Assembly (NCBI GenBank): GCA_036374795.1
Contig: DASUTC010000203.1
Coordinates: 1-63,909, forward strand
Reading direction: 5' to 3'
Source of the DNA: Herpetosiphonaceae bacterium
GTDB taxonomy: Bacteria; Chloroflexota; Chloroflexia; Chloroflexales; Kallotenuaceae
DNA length: 63,909 nucleotides
Part shown: positions 1 to 9,933 of the stretch, piece by piece
Layout: the number at the start of each line of letters is the position of its first letter
Numbering within the stretch: the first letter of the stretch is position 1
Program-made: the position numbers and the translations under genes
Notes under the pieces: model-generated
Databases searched by the model: none
Told to the model about the DNA's origin: nothing
What the model saw: only the letters and a program-made list of their open reading frames with translations

Positions 1-71
1 CCTACCCCATGAACTGATGCGGCGACAGACACCCCACGGGCCGTGCACCGGAAGTTGCAGGTCTGTTGGGA

Positions 72-1637
72 TTATCTCTTCTTCTTCTCCTGCGCGCGAT
101 GGAAGAGCACGAGGTTGCGGCACAGGGTCTTGACCATCTCGTCGTTCATCTCGTAGGAGTTGCCCCGTGTCTCGTCGCTGGTTGGCGCTTGCGTAGCAGC
201 GACCGTCCAATCTTCGTTGTCTTCGCTGTGGACCAGGTTCTTGTAGGGCGAGGCATTCCTGGTCTTGCCCGGATCTTTATAGGCATCCTGCCCCTTGCCT
301 CGGCGGTACGCCGGGTTAATCCGGCCATAGGGATCATCCACGACGATGCCATTGTCCGTGACCGACTGGATGCTGATGATGTGCGTGTCGGTGCTGGCAC
401 TGCCCTTGTGGAACAGGCTCATCATCGCCCCGCCACCTGCATCAAGGCAGGCCTTGAGCTTCTTGCGGGTATCGGCGGACCACGGGCCCCAAACATGCTC
501 CACCCGGTTCTCGGTGCTGTCGTTGGGGTTGATCCTATCCATCACATGCTTGGGCGTCGCATCGGAGTTGATGGTGATGCGCGAGATATTCTGGAGGGAG
601 AGGAAAAAATCGAGCAGGTCTTCGGTCTGTGCGCTACCCTTGAAATCTGCGGCCAGCGCGGTCATCTGCTCGTTCTTCTGGCGCGGCGTGGCGGTCGCCC
701 CGATCAACGTGCCGCCGCGCAACCTTTGATAGCCTTTCGCCGCGCTGTTGACCTTTTCCAGATAGCGCTTGGCCTGCTGCTGCCAGAAGGTGTCAGGGAC
801 CGGGATCTCCTCGGCCTTCTTTTCCTTGACGGCCGCTCTGCCCTCGGCGGTCTTCAGATAATCTGACCGTAGCTCCTTCTCAATGGCTCTCAGCAGATCC
901 TCGCGAGTGTAGCCCAGGCGCTCCGCAACCATGGCGAAACTCGTCACGTTGCAGGTGGCCTCAGGCGCAGCCAGGTTGTCGCTTTGTGTGCGGTATTGGG
1001 GCACGCCCAGACGAGCATTCCAGTCCATGCCAGCGTCATAGAGCGAGCCTTCGGTCTGCGCCTGATCGGAGGCGGTAGCTCCTGCCACCGGACGCTCGAT
1101 CCGCTCGATAAACTGGCGCACCGTGCCGATGAGCTCGGGTGGCACGCTGCCGCGCTTGCCGCCTTCCTCGTACTCGGGGGCCTTCGAAAGCTTGTCCACA
1201 TCCGGGAGCGTGCCCGCCATGATCGCCGCCGAGACGCTTTCGATCTGTGACAGCATGCCACGCACCCGGCTGACCTTCTCGTTGCCCTGCAACCGATCGA
1301 CCTCGTTCAGCCGATCCTCCAGCCACGCTTTGTACTGCTTGAGTCCATCGACCCGTCCCACGTCCGTCTGCACAGGAGCCGCCGCGGCTGGTGCTGGAGC
1401 GGCTGGGGCTGCACCAGCCGTCCGCTGCACCCGCTCACCGATCAGCCGTTGCACCGCGGTGTTGCCCACCGTCGTTTGCAGCGCGAGGATGTCGGCAGGC
1501 TGCATGCCTACCATGGAAGAGCGCATGACCTCCTGGGGTGACATAGCGGGTGAGCCGTGCGCCGCATGCGTGCGTGTGATGCGTTCGGATACCTTCTTGG
1601 TTGCCGCTGGCTGTAGGTGCTGGTGCGTATGCGTCAT
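72..1637 (-). CDS. eCIS-cargo-like protein with C39-type papain-like domain
   Basis: The 521-residue protein has a flexible His/Ala-rich N terminus. At about residues 51-66 it carries an LALQTTVGNTAVQRLI motif of the kind found near the N terminus of proteins associated with extracellular contractile injection systems. An Ala/Pro linker (about 74-89) and a helical segment follow. A papain-like region places a likely nucleophile Cys229 (EATCNVTSF), His419 (DTHIISI) and Asp434/435 (VVDDPYGR) in the order of C39-like peptidases. The start is preceded by AAGGGGGC. It has no signal peptide, which fits loading into a particle rather than Sec export. No contractile-system structural genes are visible in the window, so the particle would have to be encoded elsewhere. 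Cysteine protease or transglutaminase-like activity is inferred. Confidence 0.7.
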   Translation of the reverse strand: MTHTHQHLQPAATKKVSERITRTHAAHGSPAMSPQEVMRSSMVGMQPADILALQTTVGNTAVQRLIGERVQRTAGAAPAAPAPAAAAPVQTDVGRVDGLKQYKAWLEDRLNEVDRLQGNEKVSRVRGMLSQIESVSAAIMAGTLPDVDKLSKAPEYEEGGKRGSVPPELIGTVRQFIERIERPVAGATASDQAQTEGSLYDAGMDWNARLGVPQYRTQSDNLAAPEATCNVTSFAMVAERLGYTREDLLRAIEKELRSDYLKTAEGRAAVKEKKAEEIPVPDTFWQQQAKRYLEKVNSAAKGYQRLRGGTLIGATATPRQKNEQMTALAADFKGSAQTEDLLDFFLSLQNISRITINSDATPKHVMDRINPNDSTENRVEHVWGPWSADTRKKLKACLDAGGGAMMSLFHKGSASTDTHIISIQSVTDNGIVVDDPYGRINPAYRRGKGQDAYKDPGKTRNASPYKNLVHSEDNEDWTVAATQAPTSDETRGNSYEMNDEMVKTLCRNLVLFHRAQEKKKR

Positions 1638-1958
1638 CGCGCTGCCCCCTTATGGCGGGAATACGTGGCTGAAGCGTCGGGGATCTCCAATAGCTCGGCA
1701 ACGTGCCAATGAGATGTGCGGGCCTTAAGCGGTTTGCTCATGTGCCGATCCATTGTAGCACATGGCGCTGCCGTGTGAACATGGATTCGCGCACTGGATT
1801 TAACGATTATGATCACACCCTAAAATCGGTCGAGAACCAGGGAAGATGAGGGAGGGGAAGAAATCCAGAGATAGAGCAGCAGGATCGCGGAGAAGATAGA
1901 GATTATCGGTATGCTGCCCCCGTCCTCTGCCTGACCCCAGCTCAACGTTACCAACCCT
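1638..1958. other. intergenic, no gene recognised
   Basis: About 320 bases upstream of the C39-like gene (reading left) and of the next rightward reading frame. I see no recognisable coding remnant. It probably holds the promoter of the leftward gene. Confidence 0.4.
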
Positions 1959-2390
1959 GTGCTGCCCTGCCGTGCACTACCTCACAGCGGCCGGTGGTTG
2001 CACGTCGCCGTCATCGACGGGGGCAGCGTGCGCGTGCGGTTCCGACCCTACGACATCCAGAACCTACTCCGGCAGCACAAAGACGCCTACTTCCAATTCG
2101 CGTGGAACGACCAGCCGCATCAGCGCGAGCAAAAGATCATGGTCAAAGGCCGTTGCAGCGCTGAGCGGTTCGTACCGCTGCTGACGACGGACACACCCCA
2201 CACCACGGTCACGCTGCGGATCTGCTACGCGCTCACGCCGGAGCGGGATACCGAGGTCATTCTCCACGACGGCTACGGCCTGCCGGAAATCGATCGCTGG
2301 TGGGCGCGAGCCAGCGGCTCCACCATCCGGCTGCCGCTCCCCGCCGAGGCCCAGGCCGCGCCGGCGATCGCGCGCGAGGCCGCTGCCTGA
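1959..2390 (+). CDS. hypothetical protein, intact copy of a domain repeated at 21.6 kb
   Basis: The 143-residue frame is not a family I recognise. Its core (about residues 12-52) contains VIDGGSVRVRFRPY and QREQKIMVKGR. The same block recurs with a frameshift at about 21620-21780, where VIDGGTIRVRVRPY and QREQKILVKGR can be read. Conservation of protein sequence between the copies supports this frame as coding, or formerly coding. The C terminus APAIAREAAA resembles the end of a 23-residue frame at 4205-4276 (APEIAHEAAA). There is no convincing Shine-Dalgarno before the first ATG, and the true start may differ or have been lost. Confidence 0.45.
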   Translation: MLPCRALPHSGRWLHVAVIDGGSVRVRFRPYDIQNLLRQHKDAYFQFAWNDQPHQREQKIMVKGRCSAERFVPLLTTDTPHTTVTLRICYALTPERDTEVILHDGYGLPEIDRWWARASGSTIRLPLPAEAQAAPAIAREAAA

Positions 2391-2474
2391 CGGCGTTCTG
2401 GTAGAGCAGCGGAGCAGAGCATGTCGCCCAACCAAGACAGGTTGGGCGACGCACGATTGATGCAGGTGGCGGTC

Positions 2475-3872
2475 CTACCGTTGGAGCTGCCGAATCAGCA
2501 CGTTCGCCTGGTCCACCAGGGGTTGCCTCTGGGAAGCCGACAGCACGCCGCTCCGCTGGAATGCCTCCACCTGCTGCACAAAGGCATCCAGTTGGTTCGC
2601 AGCGACCTTTGGCTGGCCGCGGTCAAGGCTGCGCTGGGCGGCATCCAGCTTGGCTGTGAGGGCGTTACCCTGGCCCTGGTTGAGCACCCTGGCGGTGACG
2701 AGCTGCTGCACGTCGGCCTTGAGCGCACCAAGCTGCTGCGCGGGCGTGGGCGGTGTCAGCGTCCAAAGCACAGCATGCTGCTCGCCGCTCGGAGTGGTAC
2801 TGAACCCCACAACCTGGCCGCGGTCGTTGATCGCCACAGCGCGGCTCTCATCTCCGCCCAGCGTACCGAGGTCCGTCATCACCCCGTGCTGCCACACGAA
2901 GGCACGATATGCGCCAGTCGCTGTGACGCTGTGCCCGGCCACTTGGCCCTGTTCGTTGATGGCGGTAGCACGGCTTTCATGGCCCCCCAAGGTTCCAAGA
3001 TCCCGCATCACTCCGTGCTGCCAGATGTAGCCGTGGTCCTGCCTATCCGCCGTGGCGCTGGTGCCCACCACCTGCCCCTGCTCGTTGATCGCCACGGCAC
3101 TGCTCGAATCTCCGCCCAGCGTGCTCAGGTCAGTCATCACCCCATGCTGCCACACGAAAGCATGCTGTTCGCCGCTTGTGGTGCTGCTGACACCCGCGAC
3201 TTGGCCGCGGTCGTTGATCGCCACGGCGGCGCTCCGAGCGCCCCCCAAGGTGCCGAGGTCGGTCATCACCCCGTGGTGCCAGATGAAGCCATGGCGCTCA
3301 CCGTTCGCCGTGTCGCTGGTGCCCACCACCTGCCCCTGCTCGTTGATCGCCACGGCGGCGCTACTTGCACCAACCACATCGGTGAGGGTGCCCACGTGGG
3401 TCAGCTGCCCGTTCTGCCAGATGAAGCCGGTGTCGGACGCCCACGGGCTCCAACCCCCGCTGCTCCAGCCGACGACCTGGCCCTGATTGTTGTTCGCCTC
3501 GGGGATGTTGCCCCAGCCGAGGTCGGTCCGCTGCCCGTTCTGCCAGATGAAGCCGTGGTTAAAGGCCGCGCCCACGATCTGGCCGTGGTCGTTGATCGCC
3601 GTGACCGTGCCCGACATGCCGAGCTTGGTCATCACCCCGTTCCGCCACACGACGATGTTCCGGGCGTCCGTGTAGCCCACCACGTCGCCCTGATGGTTGA
3701 TCGCCGTGGCTTCGCTATAGGCACCTTCGGTGGCACCGAGGTCGGTCAGCGTGATGCTGGGCGGTGGAGTCTGCGCGGCGGCGAGGGTCGGCAGCAGGAG
3801 CAGGAGGAGGGCTACGACGGCGCGGACACGGTGCTGCCATCCACCTGCCACGTGTTCTAAGGATAGTGGCAT
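2475..3872 (-). CDS. secreted HAF-repeat protein with FIMAH-like C-terminal domain
   Basis: The 465-residue protein starts with a Sec signal peptide (hydrophobic VVALLLLLLPTLAAAQ, cleavage near residue 34). About eight HAF-type repeats follow, each reading roughly AxAINxxGQVVGxS, then F.W..G.MTDLGTLGG, from about residue 40 to 370. These units are known from extracellular proteins and probably fold as a propeller-like array. The last 85 residues (LGALKADVQQLV to the end) are helical and match a FIMAH-type domain. The repeats are similar at DNA level, so copy number may vary by recombination. No enzyme active site is visible; a cell-surface or secreted structural/binding role is inferred. Confidence 0.8.
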   Translation of the reverse strand: MPLSLEHVAGGWQHRVRAVVALLLLLLPTLAAAQTPPPSITLTDLGATEGAYSEATAINHQGDVVGYTDARNIVVWRNGVMTKLGMSGTVTAINDHGQIVGAAFNHGFIWQNGQRTDLGWGNIPEANNNQGQVVGWSSGGWSPWASDTGFIWQNGQLTHVGTLTDVVGASSAAVAINEQGQVVGTSDTANGERHGFIWHHGVMTDLGTLGGARSAAVAINDRGQVAGVSSTTSGEQHAFVWQHGVMTDLSTLGGDSSSAVAINEQGQVVGTSATADRQDHGYIWQHGVMRDLGTLGGHESRATAINEQGQVAGHSVTATGAYRAFVWQHGVMTDLGTLGGDESRAVAINDRGQVVGFSTTPSGEQHAVLWTLTPPTPAQQLGALKADVQQLVTARVLNQGQGNALTAKLDAAQRSLDRGQPKVAANQLDAFVQQVEAFQRSGVLSASQRQPLVDQANVLIRQLQR

Positions 3873-4419
3873 ACGAGCCTCCTTTGAACTGCACTGCGGT
3901 TGTTGCTGATGGGATGGTCATGGAGCAACGGAGGGAGGGGCGCAGACTATGCACGATCGGGACGTGTGGGCCATCCCTCACACCAGGCTACACCCGCGTA
4001 CCGTTCGGGCGCAGGACAATTCAATCACCGCAGGGAAGGGTTTGACCACGATTCAGGGGGCGGGCGCACGATCACCCTGCGCCGCGCTCGGTGGTAGGGG
4101 AGCGTCCTGCTGCGAGCAGTGTTCAGCCCAGGCCGATGCCCGGTGCTCATAGCGCCACGACCGCCGGAGCGACGAACCGAGTAGGACGATCAAGGAGGAC
4201 GACGATGACGATCGCCCCACACATCAACGCAGCACGCCAGGCCGCGCCAGAGATCGCGCACGAGGCCGCTGCCTGATGGCGCTGCGCTTCTTTGTCGGCC
4301 TGCACCAGCCGAGCGATGCGCAGCACTTCGCGCGCTGCTGCATCCATGTCCAGCGGCTCGCTACCCGCCGCAAGCCGCTGGGCTGCACCTTTACTACACC
4401 CACATTGCGGGAGCCACCA
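3873..4419 (+). other. gene-poor stretch with small SD-led ORF and degenerate frame
   Basis: The clearest element is a 23-codon frame at 4205-4276 (MTIAPHINAARQAAPEIAHEAAA by parts) preceded by AAGGAGG near 4192. Its TGA overlaps an ATG at 4275 (TGATG) that opens a second frame beginning MALRFFVGLHQPSDAQ. That frame faintly resembles the N terminus of queuine/deazapurine (DpdA-like) family proteins for about 35 residues, then becomes noncoding-like and runs into the 3' end of the opposing protease gene. I read it as a decayed two-gene unit, with low confidence. Confidence 0.3.
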
Positions 4420-5685
4420 TTACCGACACTCTGGGGGGCAGGTCCAGGGTTCCCGTGTCGGCATTGGCGTTGGCGGTTGTGGTGTCGCGGTCGGTTGAAG
4501 GGGGGGGGCGGTGGGCGTTGGCCCTGACGGTGGGGTGAGCGACCCCACAAACAGGAGTCGGTTCGGCGTACCTGTCGGATTGCCCGTCATCACGTTCGTC
4601 GTCGCGTTGGTGATGATGTAGTTCACGATGGTTGACGACGCGGTTTCGCCGTTTCTGCTTTTGTACAGCGCCGCCACGCCCGCCGCATGCGGCGAAGCCA
4701 TCGAGGTGCCGCTGATCGCGTTGGAGCCATTGTTGAGCCAGGTCGATCCAATATTCACGCCCGGCGCGTACACCTCGACGCAGCTGCCGTAGTTCGAGAA
4801 CGAGGCTCTGGCATCGTTGATGTCCGATGCCGCCACGGTGAGCACCCCGGCGGCGCTGGCAGGCGAGTAATTGCAGGCATCCGCATTATTGTTGCCTGCT
4901 GCAACCGCCACGAAGATGCCGGAGTTCACCAGATTCGTGACCGCCGTGTTGACCGACGACAGGAAGCCGCCGCCGAGCGACAGATTGGCAACCGCCGGAC
5001 GCTGCCCGTACAGCCGTACCCAATCGACACCCGCGATCACGTCTGACCACGCGCCAGCGCCATTGCAGTCGAGCACGCGCACGCCCCGTACTTGCACCTG
5101 CTTCGCCACGCCGTAGGTTGCGCCGCCCACGGTGCCCGCGACATGCGTGCCGTGGCCGTTGCAGTCCGCGCCGGTACCACCAAACGCATCGTAGACGTTG
5201 GACGCGCGTCCACCAAAGTCAGGATGCGCCGTCGCGATGCCGGTGTCGATAATGTAGGCATACACGCCTGCGCCCGTGGAGTTGTAGGTATAGCTGCCCG
5301 ACAGCGGCTGCGGGCGCTGGTCAATCCGATCCAACCCCCAGGGGAAGTATTGCGTGGCATCGAGCGTGACTTCCTGATCCTGCTCGATGGAGTCGACCAG
5401 CGGATGCTGGCGCAGCGCCGCAAGCTGGCGCGCGTTCAAGGTTGCCGCGAAGCCGTTGAGCACCGCTGAATAGACGTGCCTGGCCTGGACACCGAGCGCA
5501 TGGGCGACGGCCTGACCATCGCCGCTTTCCTTGAGCACCACAATGTACTGATCGGCAATGGGCTTGCCCTTGACCGGGGCGGCGGGCGCACGGGCAACAC
5601 CCACCGCGCCTGATGCGGCTTGCAGCGAGAGGGAGTGAACCGCGAGGACACCGACGATCACGAACAGGGTCATCAACCGTTTCAT
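4420..5685 (-). CDS. subtilisin-like serine protease (S8) with I9 propeptide
   Basis: The start at 5685 (MKRLMTLF) is chosen over an upstream ATG because GGAAGGATG precedes it and a signal peptide begins there. Numbering from it, an inhibitor_I9-like propeptide (DQYIVVLK to IEQDQEV) precedes the catalytic domain. The triad is Asp147 (YIIDTGI), His178 ([10 protein letters not shown]) and Ser328 ([12 protein letters not shown]), with the oxyanion Asn in AAGNNN. The protein ends in a Thr/Pro-rich tail with two cysteines (TCPPECR), perhaps a surface linker. Length (421 residues) and motif order fit a secreted proteinase K-like subtilase. The propeptide suggests autocatalytic maturation outside the cell. 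Confidence 0.93.
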   Translation of the reverse strand: MKRLMTLFVIVGVLAVHSLSLQAASGAVGVARAPAAPVKGKPIADQYIVVLKESGDGQAVAHALGVQARHVYSAVLNGFAATLNARQLAALRQHPLVDSIEQDQEVTLDATQYFPWGLDRIDQRPQPLSGSYTYNSTGAGVYAYIIDTGIATAHPDFGGRASNVYDAFGGTGADCNGHGTHVAGTVGGATYGVAKQVQVRGVRVLDCNGAGAWSDVIAGVDWVRLYGQRPAVANLSLGGGFLSSVNTAVTNLVNSGIFVAVAAGNNNADACNYSPASAAGVLTVAASDINDARASFSNYGSCVEVYAPGVNIGSTWLNNGSNAISGTSMASPHAAGVAALYKSRNGETASSTIVNYIITNATTNVMTGNPTGTPNRLLFVGSLTPPSGPTPTAPPLQPTATPQPPTPMPTREPWTCPPECR

Positions 5686-6069
5686 AGAGTCATCCTTCCG
5701 CACATGATTGTGGACACACATGCGCCAACACTATGGCGATGCGATCTGGCAGAGCCGAACAACCTTCCCAGGCAATCCGAATCAGGGGCGATGGTCGCGC
5801 ATCCGCAGCTGGGAGGAGTACAGGCAGACACCACCGTTGGTCGCTGGACCTCCTTTCGGGAATGCGGCTCGGCGCATCCGGCGTGTCAGCTGCCTTGCCT
5901 GGTACCGACCCATCACGGGCGACCCGGGCCGAACCAGCCGCGGTGCGGAACCAGCCGATCATCGCTCGTCGCTCCGCCTCCGCTGCGGCCGGGGTGCAGG
6001 TCCGCTAGCGGTAGTACACCAGATTTCTGCCAGGGTATGCGACCGGTTTCCGATCCAAAAACCGATTGA

Positions 6070-6086
6070 GTTAAGATAGACTTAAC
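6070..6086. promoter_or_regulatory. 17-bp inverted repeat upstream of STAND gene
   Basis: GTTAAG, 5 bases, CTTAAC: perfect 6-bp arms in an otherwise GC-rich 540-base intergenic stretch (5686-6226), about 140 bases before the start of the STAND regulator. It is a possible operator. The rest of that stretch holds no gene I can support. Confidence 0.35.
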
Positions 6087-6226
6087 GGATGCCGGCCCCG
6101 GTCCGGCGACCACGCTGGGACTCCCGCTGCGGACGGAAGCCGTGTATAATCATCCCGATCCCCCCACGCTGCCCCGACTGTCGGCACCGGATGCGGGTGT
6201 CGCTTGGACCTTGGGGAGAACCAGCT

Positions 6227-8719
6227 ATGCCAGACGATCGAGCGCACGAGCCGTCGCTCGGGGCGTGGATTCGCCGCCGTCGCAAAGCCCTTGACCTGAC
6301 CCAAGCGGCCTTAGCGGACTGCGTGGGCTGCGCCGAAGTGACGATCCGCAAACAGGAAGCGGAGTTCCAGCGACCCTCGCGCCAGCTTGCGGAGCGGCTG
6401 GCGACCTGCCTCGCGCTGGCCCCCGACGAGCGCGCCCTGTTTCTTCAGGTGGCCCGGGGCGAACGCAGTGCGGATCGCTTACCGCCGATCCTCACTCCGA
6501 GCGATCCCGGTTCGCAGGCGACCCCGCAGCCTCCGATCGCGCCACTGCCCCTTGACCGGGTACCATCACCTGCACCACTGCCACCCGGTTCGCGGATGCC
6601 ATTCAGCTGCAATCCGCTGTTCGTGGGCCGGGACACCGACCTACGCCAGCTGGCCCGTGCCCTGACGGGAAGCGAGACGGCGGCCATCGGGCAGGTGGAG
6701 ATCGCGGCGGCGACGGGCCTCGGCGGCATCGGCAAGACCCAGTTGGCGTGTGAGTTCGTCCATCGCTACGGGCCGTGCTTTCCGGGCGGCGTCTTCTGGC
6801 TCAGCTTCGCTGATCCTGCTGCCGTCCCAGCAGAGGTTGCGGCGTGCGGTGGTGCAGATGGCATGGATCTTCGCTCCACGTTTGGCATGCTGTCGCTGGA
6901 CGAGCAGGTGCAGCGGGTGCAAGCGGCCTGGAAGGAGCCGGTTGCGCGACTCCTGGTCTTCGATAACTGTGAGGACGAGGCACTGTTGGAGCAATGGCGA
7001 CCAAAGCACGGCGGCTGTCGCGTGCTCCTCACCAGCCGCCGTCATCACTGGAATCCCGCCCTTGGTGTGCAGGCGGTGCCGCTGGACGTGCTGCCCCGGC
7101 TGGAGAGTATCGCGCTGCTGCGCAAATTCCGCCCGGATCTGCGAGAGGATGATGCCGACCTCCAGGCGATTGCCGAAGCCCTGGGCGATCTGCCGCTGGC
7201 CTTGCATCTCGCGGGCAGCTTCCTGGGACACTACCGCTATGCCATCACGCCCGCCCAGTATCGGGCGCGCCTGCGCGCTTCAACGATCCTCAACGATCGC
7301 TCACTCCGGGCAGCGGGCATCTCGCCGACGAAGCACGTGCACCATGTGGCGCGCACCTTTGAGCAAAGCTATGAACAGTTGGATGGTGCCGATCCCACGG
7401 ACGTGCTGGCGCTGACGCTGCTGGCGCATGCGGCGTGCTTCGCACCGGGGGAGCCACTACCGCGCCGGTTGCTCCTCGAAACGCTGGCGCTCCCAGACGA
7501 TGCCACGGACCGTGCGCTGCACGCTGAGGATGCCCTGCGACGCTTAATCGACCTGGGGCTGCTGGAAACCGACGCGGCAGGCAACCTCCGTCTGCATCGG
7601 CTGGTGGTGGCGTTTGTACACGCCGTGCTGGTCGACGGAGCGGCCCAGGCGGCGGTGGAAGCGACCATGCTACACGTGGCCGATGCGCTGAACGAGCAGC
7701 GCAATCCCCGCCCCGTCCTGGCTATCCAGCCGCACCTCCGCTTCATTACCGATGCGGCGCAGCAGCGCGCGAATGCACGCACGGCGGGATTATGTAATGC
7801 GCTGGGCTACCATCTCTGGCTCCTCGGTGTCTATCCCGAAGCGCAGGGCTACCTGGAGCAGGCGCTGGCAATCCGGCAGCGCGTGCTGGGCGACGACCAT
7901 TCCGACACCGCCAGGAGCCTCAATAACCTGGGCATTGTGCTGTGGGCGCAAGGCCACTACCCTGCGGCGCAGCGCGCCTATGAGCAGGCGCTGGCGATCC
8001 GGCAGCGCTTGCTGGGCGACGACCATCCCGACACCGCGAGGAGTCTCAACAATCTGGGCGTGGTCCTCAAGGATCAAGGACAGTACGCGGCGGCACAGGG
8101 CTACTATGAGCAGGCGCTGGCAATCCGGCAGCGCCTGCTGGGCGACGACCATCCCGACACCGCGAGGAGTCTCAGCAACCTTGGTGTGGTGCTGGAGGTA
8201 CAAGGCCAGTACGCCGATGCCCAACGCTATTACGAGCAGGCGCTGGCGATCCAGCAACGCGTGCTGGGCGGCGACCATCCCGACACCGCCAGGAGCCCCC
8301 TCAATCTGGGCGTGGTCCTCAAGGCTCAAGGTCAGTACGCGCAGGCACAGGGTTACTTGGAGCAGGCGTTGGCGATTCAGCAGCGCGTGCTGGGGGCGGA
8401 CCATCCCGACACCGCCAGGAGCCTGAGCGGGTTGGGCGAGGTGCTGCACGCGCAAGGCGAGCGGGTGCAGGCGCGGCGCTATCTGGAGCAAGCGCTCACC
8501 ATCTTTACGCACCGACTCGGCCCGCAGCATCCCGACACCGCGGAAAGCCTCCACCATCTGGGCCTCGTCCTGCACGCCCAGGGACAGGACGCCGAGGCGC
8601 GGCGCTATCTGGAGCAAGCATTGACGATCTACGAGCAGGTGGTCGGTTCGGATCATCCGAGTACCCAGGGTGTCCGAGCGAGTCTGGCAGCGCTCGTGAA
8701 GCACCACCGAGAACGCTAA
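6227..8719 (+). CDS. XRE HTH - NB-ARC - TPR STAND protein (copy 1)
   Basis: The ATG at 6227 follows GGGGAGAA; a longer frame upstream lacks an RBS. The protein has about 830 residues. An N-terminal Cro/C1-type HTH (IRRRRKALDLTQAALADCVG) is followed by a linker, then an NB-ARC module with a P-loop in GLGGIGKTQLA, a Walker B-like LLVFDNCEDE and a GLPLAL-equivalent LGDLPLALHLAGSF. The C-terminal half has about nine TPRs with a 42-residue period (EQALAIRQRLLG, DTARSLNNLG). Such proteins are ATP-dependent signal switches; the HTH points to transcriptional output and the TPRs to ligand sensing. It is a paralogue of the gene at 23884. The ARC/TPR repeats are very alike at DNA level. Confidence 0.92.
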   Translation: MPDDRAHEPSLGAWIRRRRKALDLTQAALADCVGCAEVTIRKQEAEFQRPSRQLAERLATCLALAPDERALFLQVARGERSADRLPPILTPSDPGSQATPQPPIAPLPLDRVPSPAPLPPGSRMPFSCNPLFVGRDTDLRQLARALTGSETAAIGQVEIAAATGLGGIGKTQLACEFVHRYGPCFPGGVFWLSFADPAAVPAEVAACGGADGMDLRSTFGMLSLDEQVQRVQAAWKEPVARLLVFDNCEDEALLEQWRPKHGGCRVLLTSRRHHWNPALGVQAVPLDVLPRLESIALLRKFRPDLREDDADLQAIAEALGDLPLALHLAGSFLGHYRYAITPAQYRARLRASTILNDRSLRAAGISPTKHVHHVARTFEQSYEQLDGADPTDVLALTLLAHAACFAPGEPLPRRLLLETLALPDDATDRALHAEDALRRLIDLGLLETDAAGNLRLHRLVVAFVHAVLVDGAAQAAVEATMLHVADALNEQRNPRPVLAIQPHLRFITDAAQQRANARTAGLCNALGYHLWLLGVYPEAQGYLEQALAIRQRVLGDDHSDTARSLNNLGIVLWAQGHYPAAQRAYEQALAIRQRLLGDDHPDTARSLNNLGVVLKDQGQYAAAQGYYEQALAIRQRLLGDDHPDTARSLSNLGVVLEVQGQYADAQRYYEQALAIQQRVLGGDHPDTARSPLNLGVVLKAQGQYAQAQGYLEQALAIQQRVLGADHPDTARSLSGLGEVLHAQGERVQARRYLEQALTIFTHRLGPQHPDTAESLHHLGLVLHAQGQDAEARRYLEQALTIYEQVVGSDHPSTQGVRASLAALVKHHRER
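7855..8480 (+). repeat. 126-bp tandem repeats encoding TPRs
   Basis: At least five consecutive 126-bp units (42 codons) inside the STAND gene are nearly identical in DNA, each containing GAGCAGGCGCTGG and GACCATCCCGACACCGC. Recent internal duplication or gene conversion is likely, and copy number is probably unstable. Confidence 0.8.
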
Positions 8720-9357
8720 CCGCACCTATCGCCACCCTAAGCAACGGTGACGATAAGCACCCTGCATGTTGAATAACAGGTTTCGAAAGGTATACGTTCT
8801 GCGACGTTATGGTAACGGCTCTCACATGATGTCTCAACATGCCGTTCTCCGAACGTTTTAAGGCTTTTGAGACACGCTGCTCGCGGGGAGATGAAGCGCC
8901 GCTGCCCACTCCGCCACACCGGGATCGTGGAGCAGGTAGTCGAGCGCTGGATGGTCGAGCGGCAGGGACCGCATGACCAGATGGAGTTTGCGCGCTGGGT
9001 GGTGGGGGTGTCGGAGTGCGCCGCGTGCTCCCACACGGCACGCGCATTGCTGGGGATTCACCTGCGTCGTGGCGTTCTCGCTCGCGGTGGTATGGACGAC
9101 CGTGGCCGCGAAAGGCGGTACCTCCGCCAGCGTGATACAGACGCCCGAACACGCGCCCCTGGTCGATCGTTTGGACGCCCACCAGGGAACGCGGCGGATG
9201 TGAACGCCGCCTACACGATCGCTGCCACGTACCAAGCCAGGAGCGGTAGATCTGATCCTGGCGGGCTGCCCGTCAATCAGCCAATCGCATCAGACCTGCG
9301 GGTCTAGATGCAAGCCGCCTCGTTCACGGGGCGGTTATTGACACCTTCCCCCATCTG
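8720..9357. other. 638-base stretch without a supportable gene
   Basis: Reading frames on both strands are open but show no recognisable motif, RBS or amino-acid composition typical of the neighbours. Leftward frames across 8858-9235 could be decayed coding DNA. Nothing is called. Confidence 0.4.
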
Positions 9358-9933
9358 ATGACCGAACGCGAGCGCCATCAGGTGCTCGCGGCAGCCCATC
9401 CACCGCCATCTCCGTACAAGGAGTACGGGGATGTCACGATACACCTGCCCGCGCGGTTCGAGGAGCAAACCGGGGAGTTTTGGGATGTGCTGCGTCGACG
9501 ACGCACGCTACGACACTTTCTGCGGCAACCCATCTCGCGCTCCGATTTCGCAACCGTTGTGCTCTGGACGTGGGGCGCGAGTCACCGACTTGAGGATCCG
9601 GTGCTCGGTCCGTACCTGCTCAAGACCAGTCCCTCCGGCGGGGCGCGTCACCCCATCGAGGTCTATCCGCTCATCCAGCGCGTGGAGGGCGTTGCTCCCG
9701 GGCTCTACCACTATTCGGTACGGCGGCATGCCCTCGAACTGCTCCGCCCTGACATACTCGAGGATGTCGCGGTCCAGCTCTGCGCTGGGCAAGCGTGGGT
9801 TCGAGATGCCGCCGTCATGGACGACACGACCACATACGTACTATTATTGGAGGAGATACACCATGAAAGGAACAGTACTGTACGGCCCGCGGGATGTACG
9901 CGTCGAGGAGCGCCCCGACCCAACGATTCTTGA
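9358..9933 (+). pseudogene. truncated SagB/ThcOx-type nitroreductase
   Basis: Residues 1-155 match the N-terminal part of the SagB-type nitroreductase-like family: LRRRRTLRHFLRQPIS, a TSPSGGARHPIEVYPLI block and LYHYSVRRHALELL. The family continues with an FMN-binding C-terminal half (RAYRxxLLDAGH type), which is missing here. After WVRDAAV the frame runs into the leader and start of the next gene and stops at 9933. No good RBS precedes the ATG. I read it as a 3'-truncated gene. A full-length relative is present in the RiPP-like cluster at 47505. Confidence 0.75.

Noticed and set aside
2421-3860. 479-codon open frame on the plus strand
   Set aside because: It is the antisense shadow of the HAF-repeat gene; His/Pro-rich repeats mirror the sense repeats and there is no motif.
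7790-8725. 311-codon frame antisense to the STAND gene TPR region
   Set aside because: Low-complexity repetitive product caused by the TPR DNA repeats; the sense strand carries the clear domains.
8505-9182. 225-codon minus-strand frame over the 3' end of the first STAND gene and the following gap
   Set aside because: Overlaps the real gene, no RBS and composition typical of antisense GC-rich DNA.
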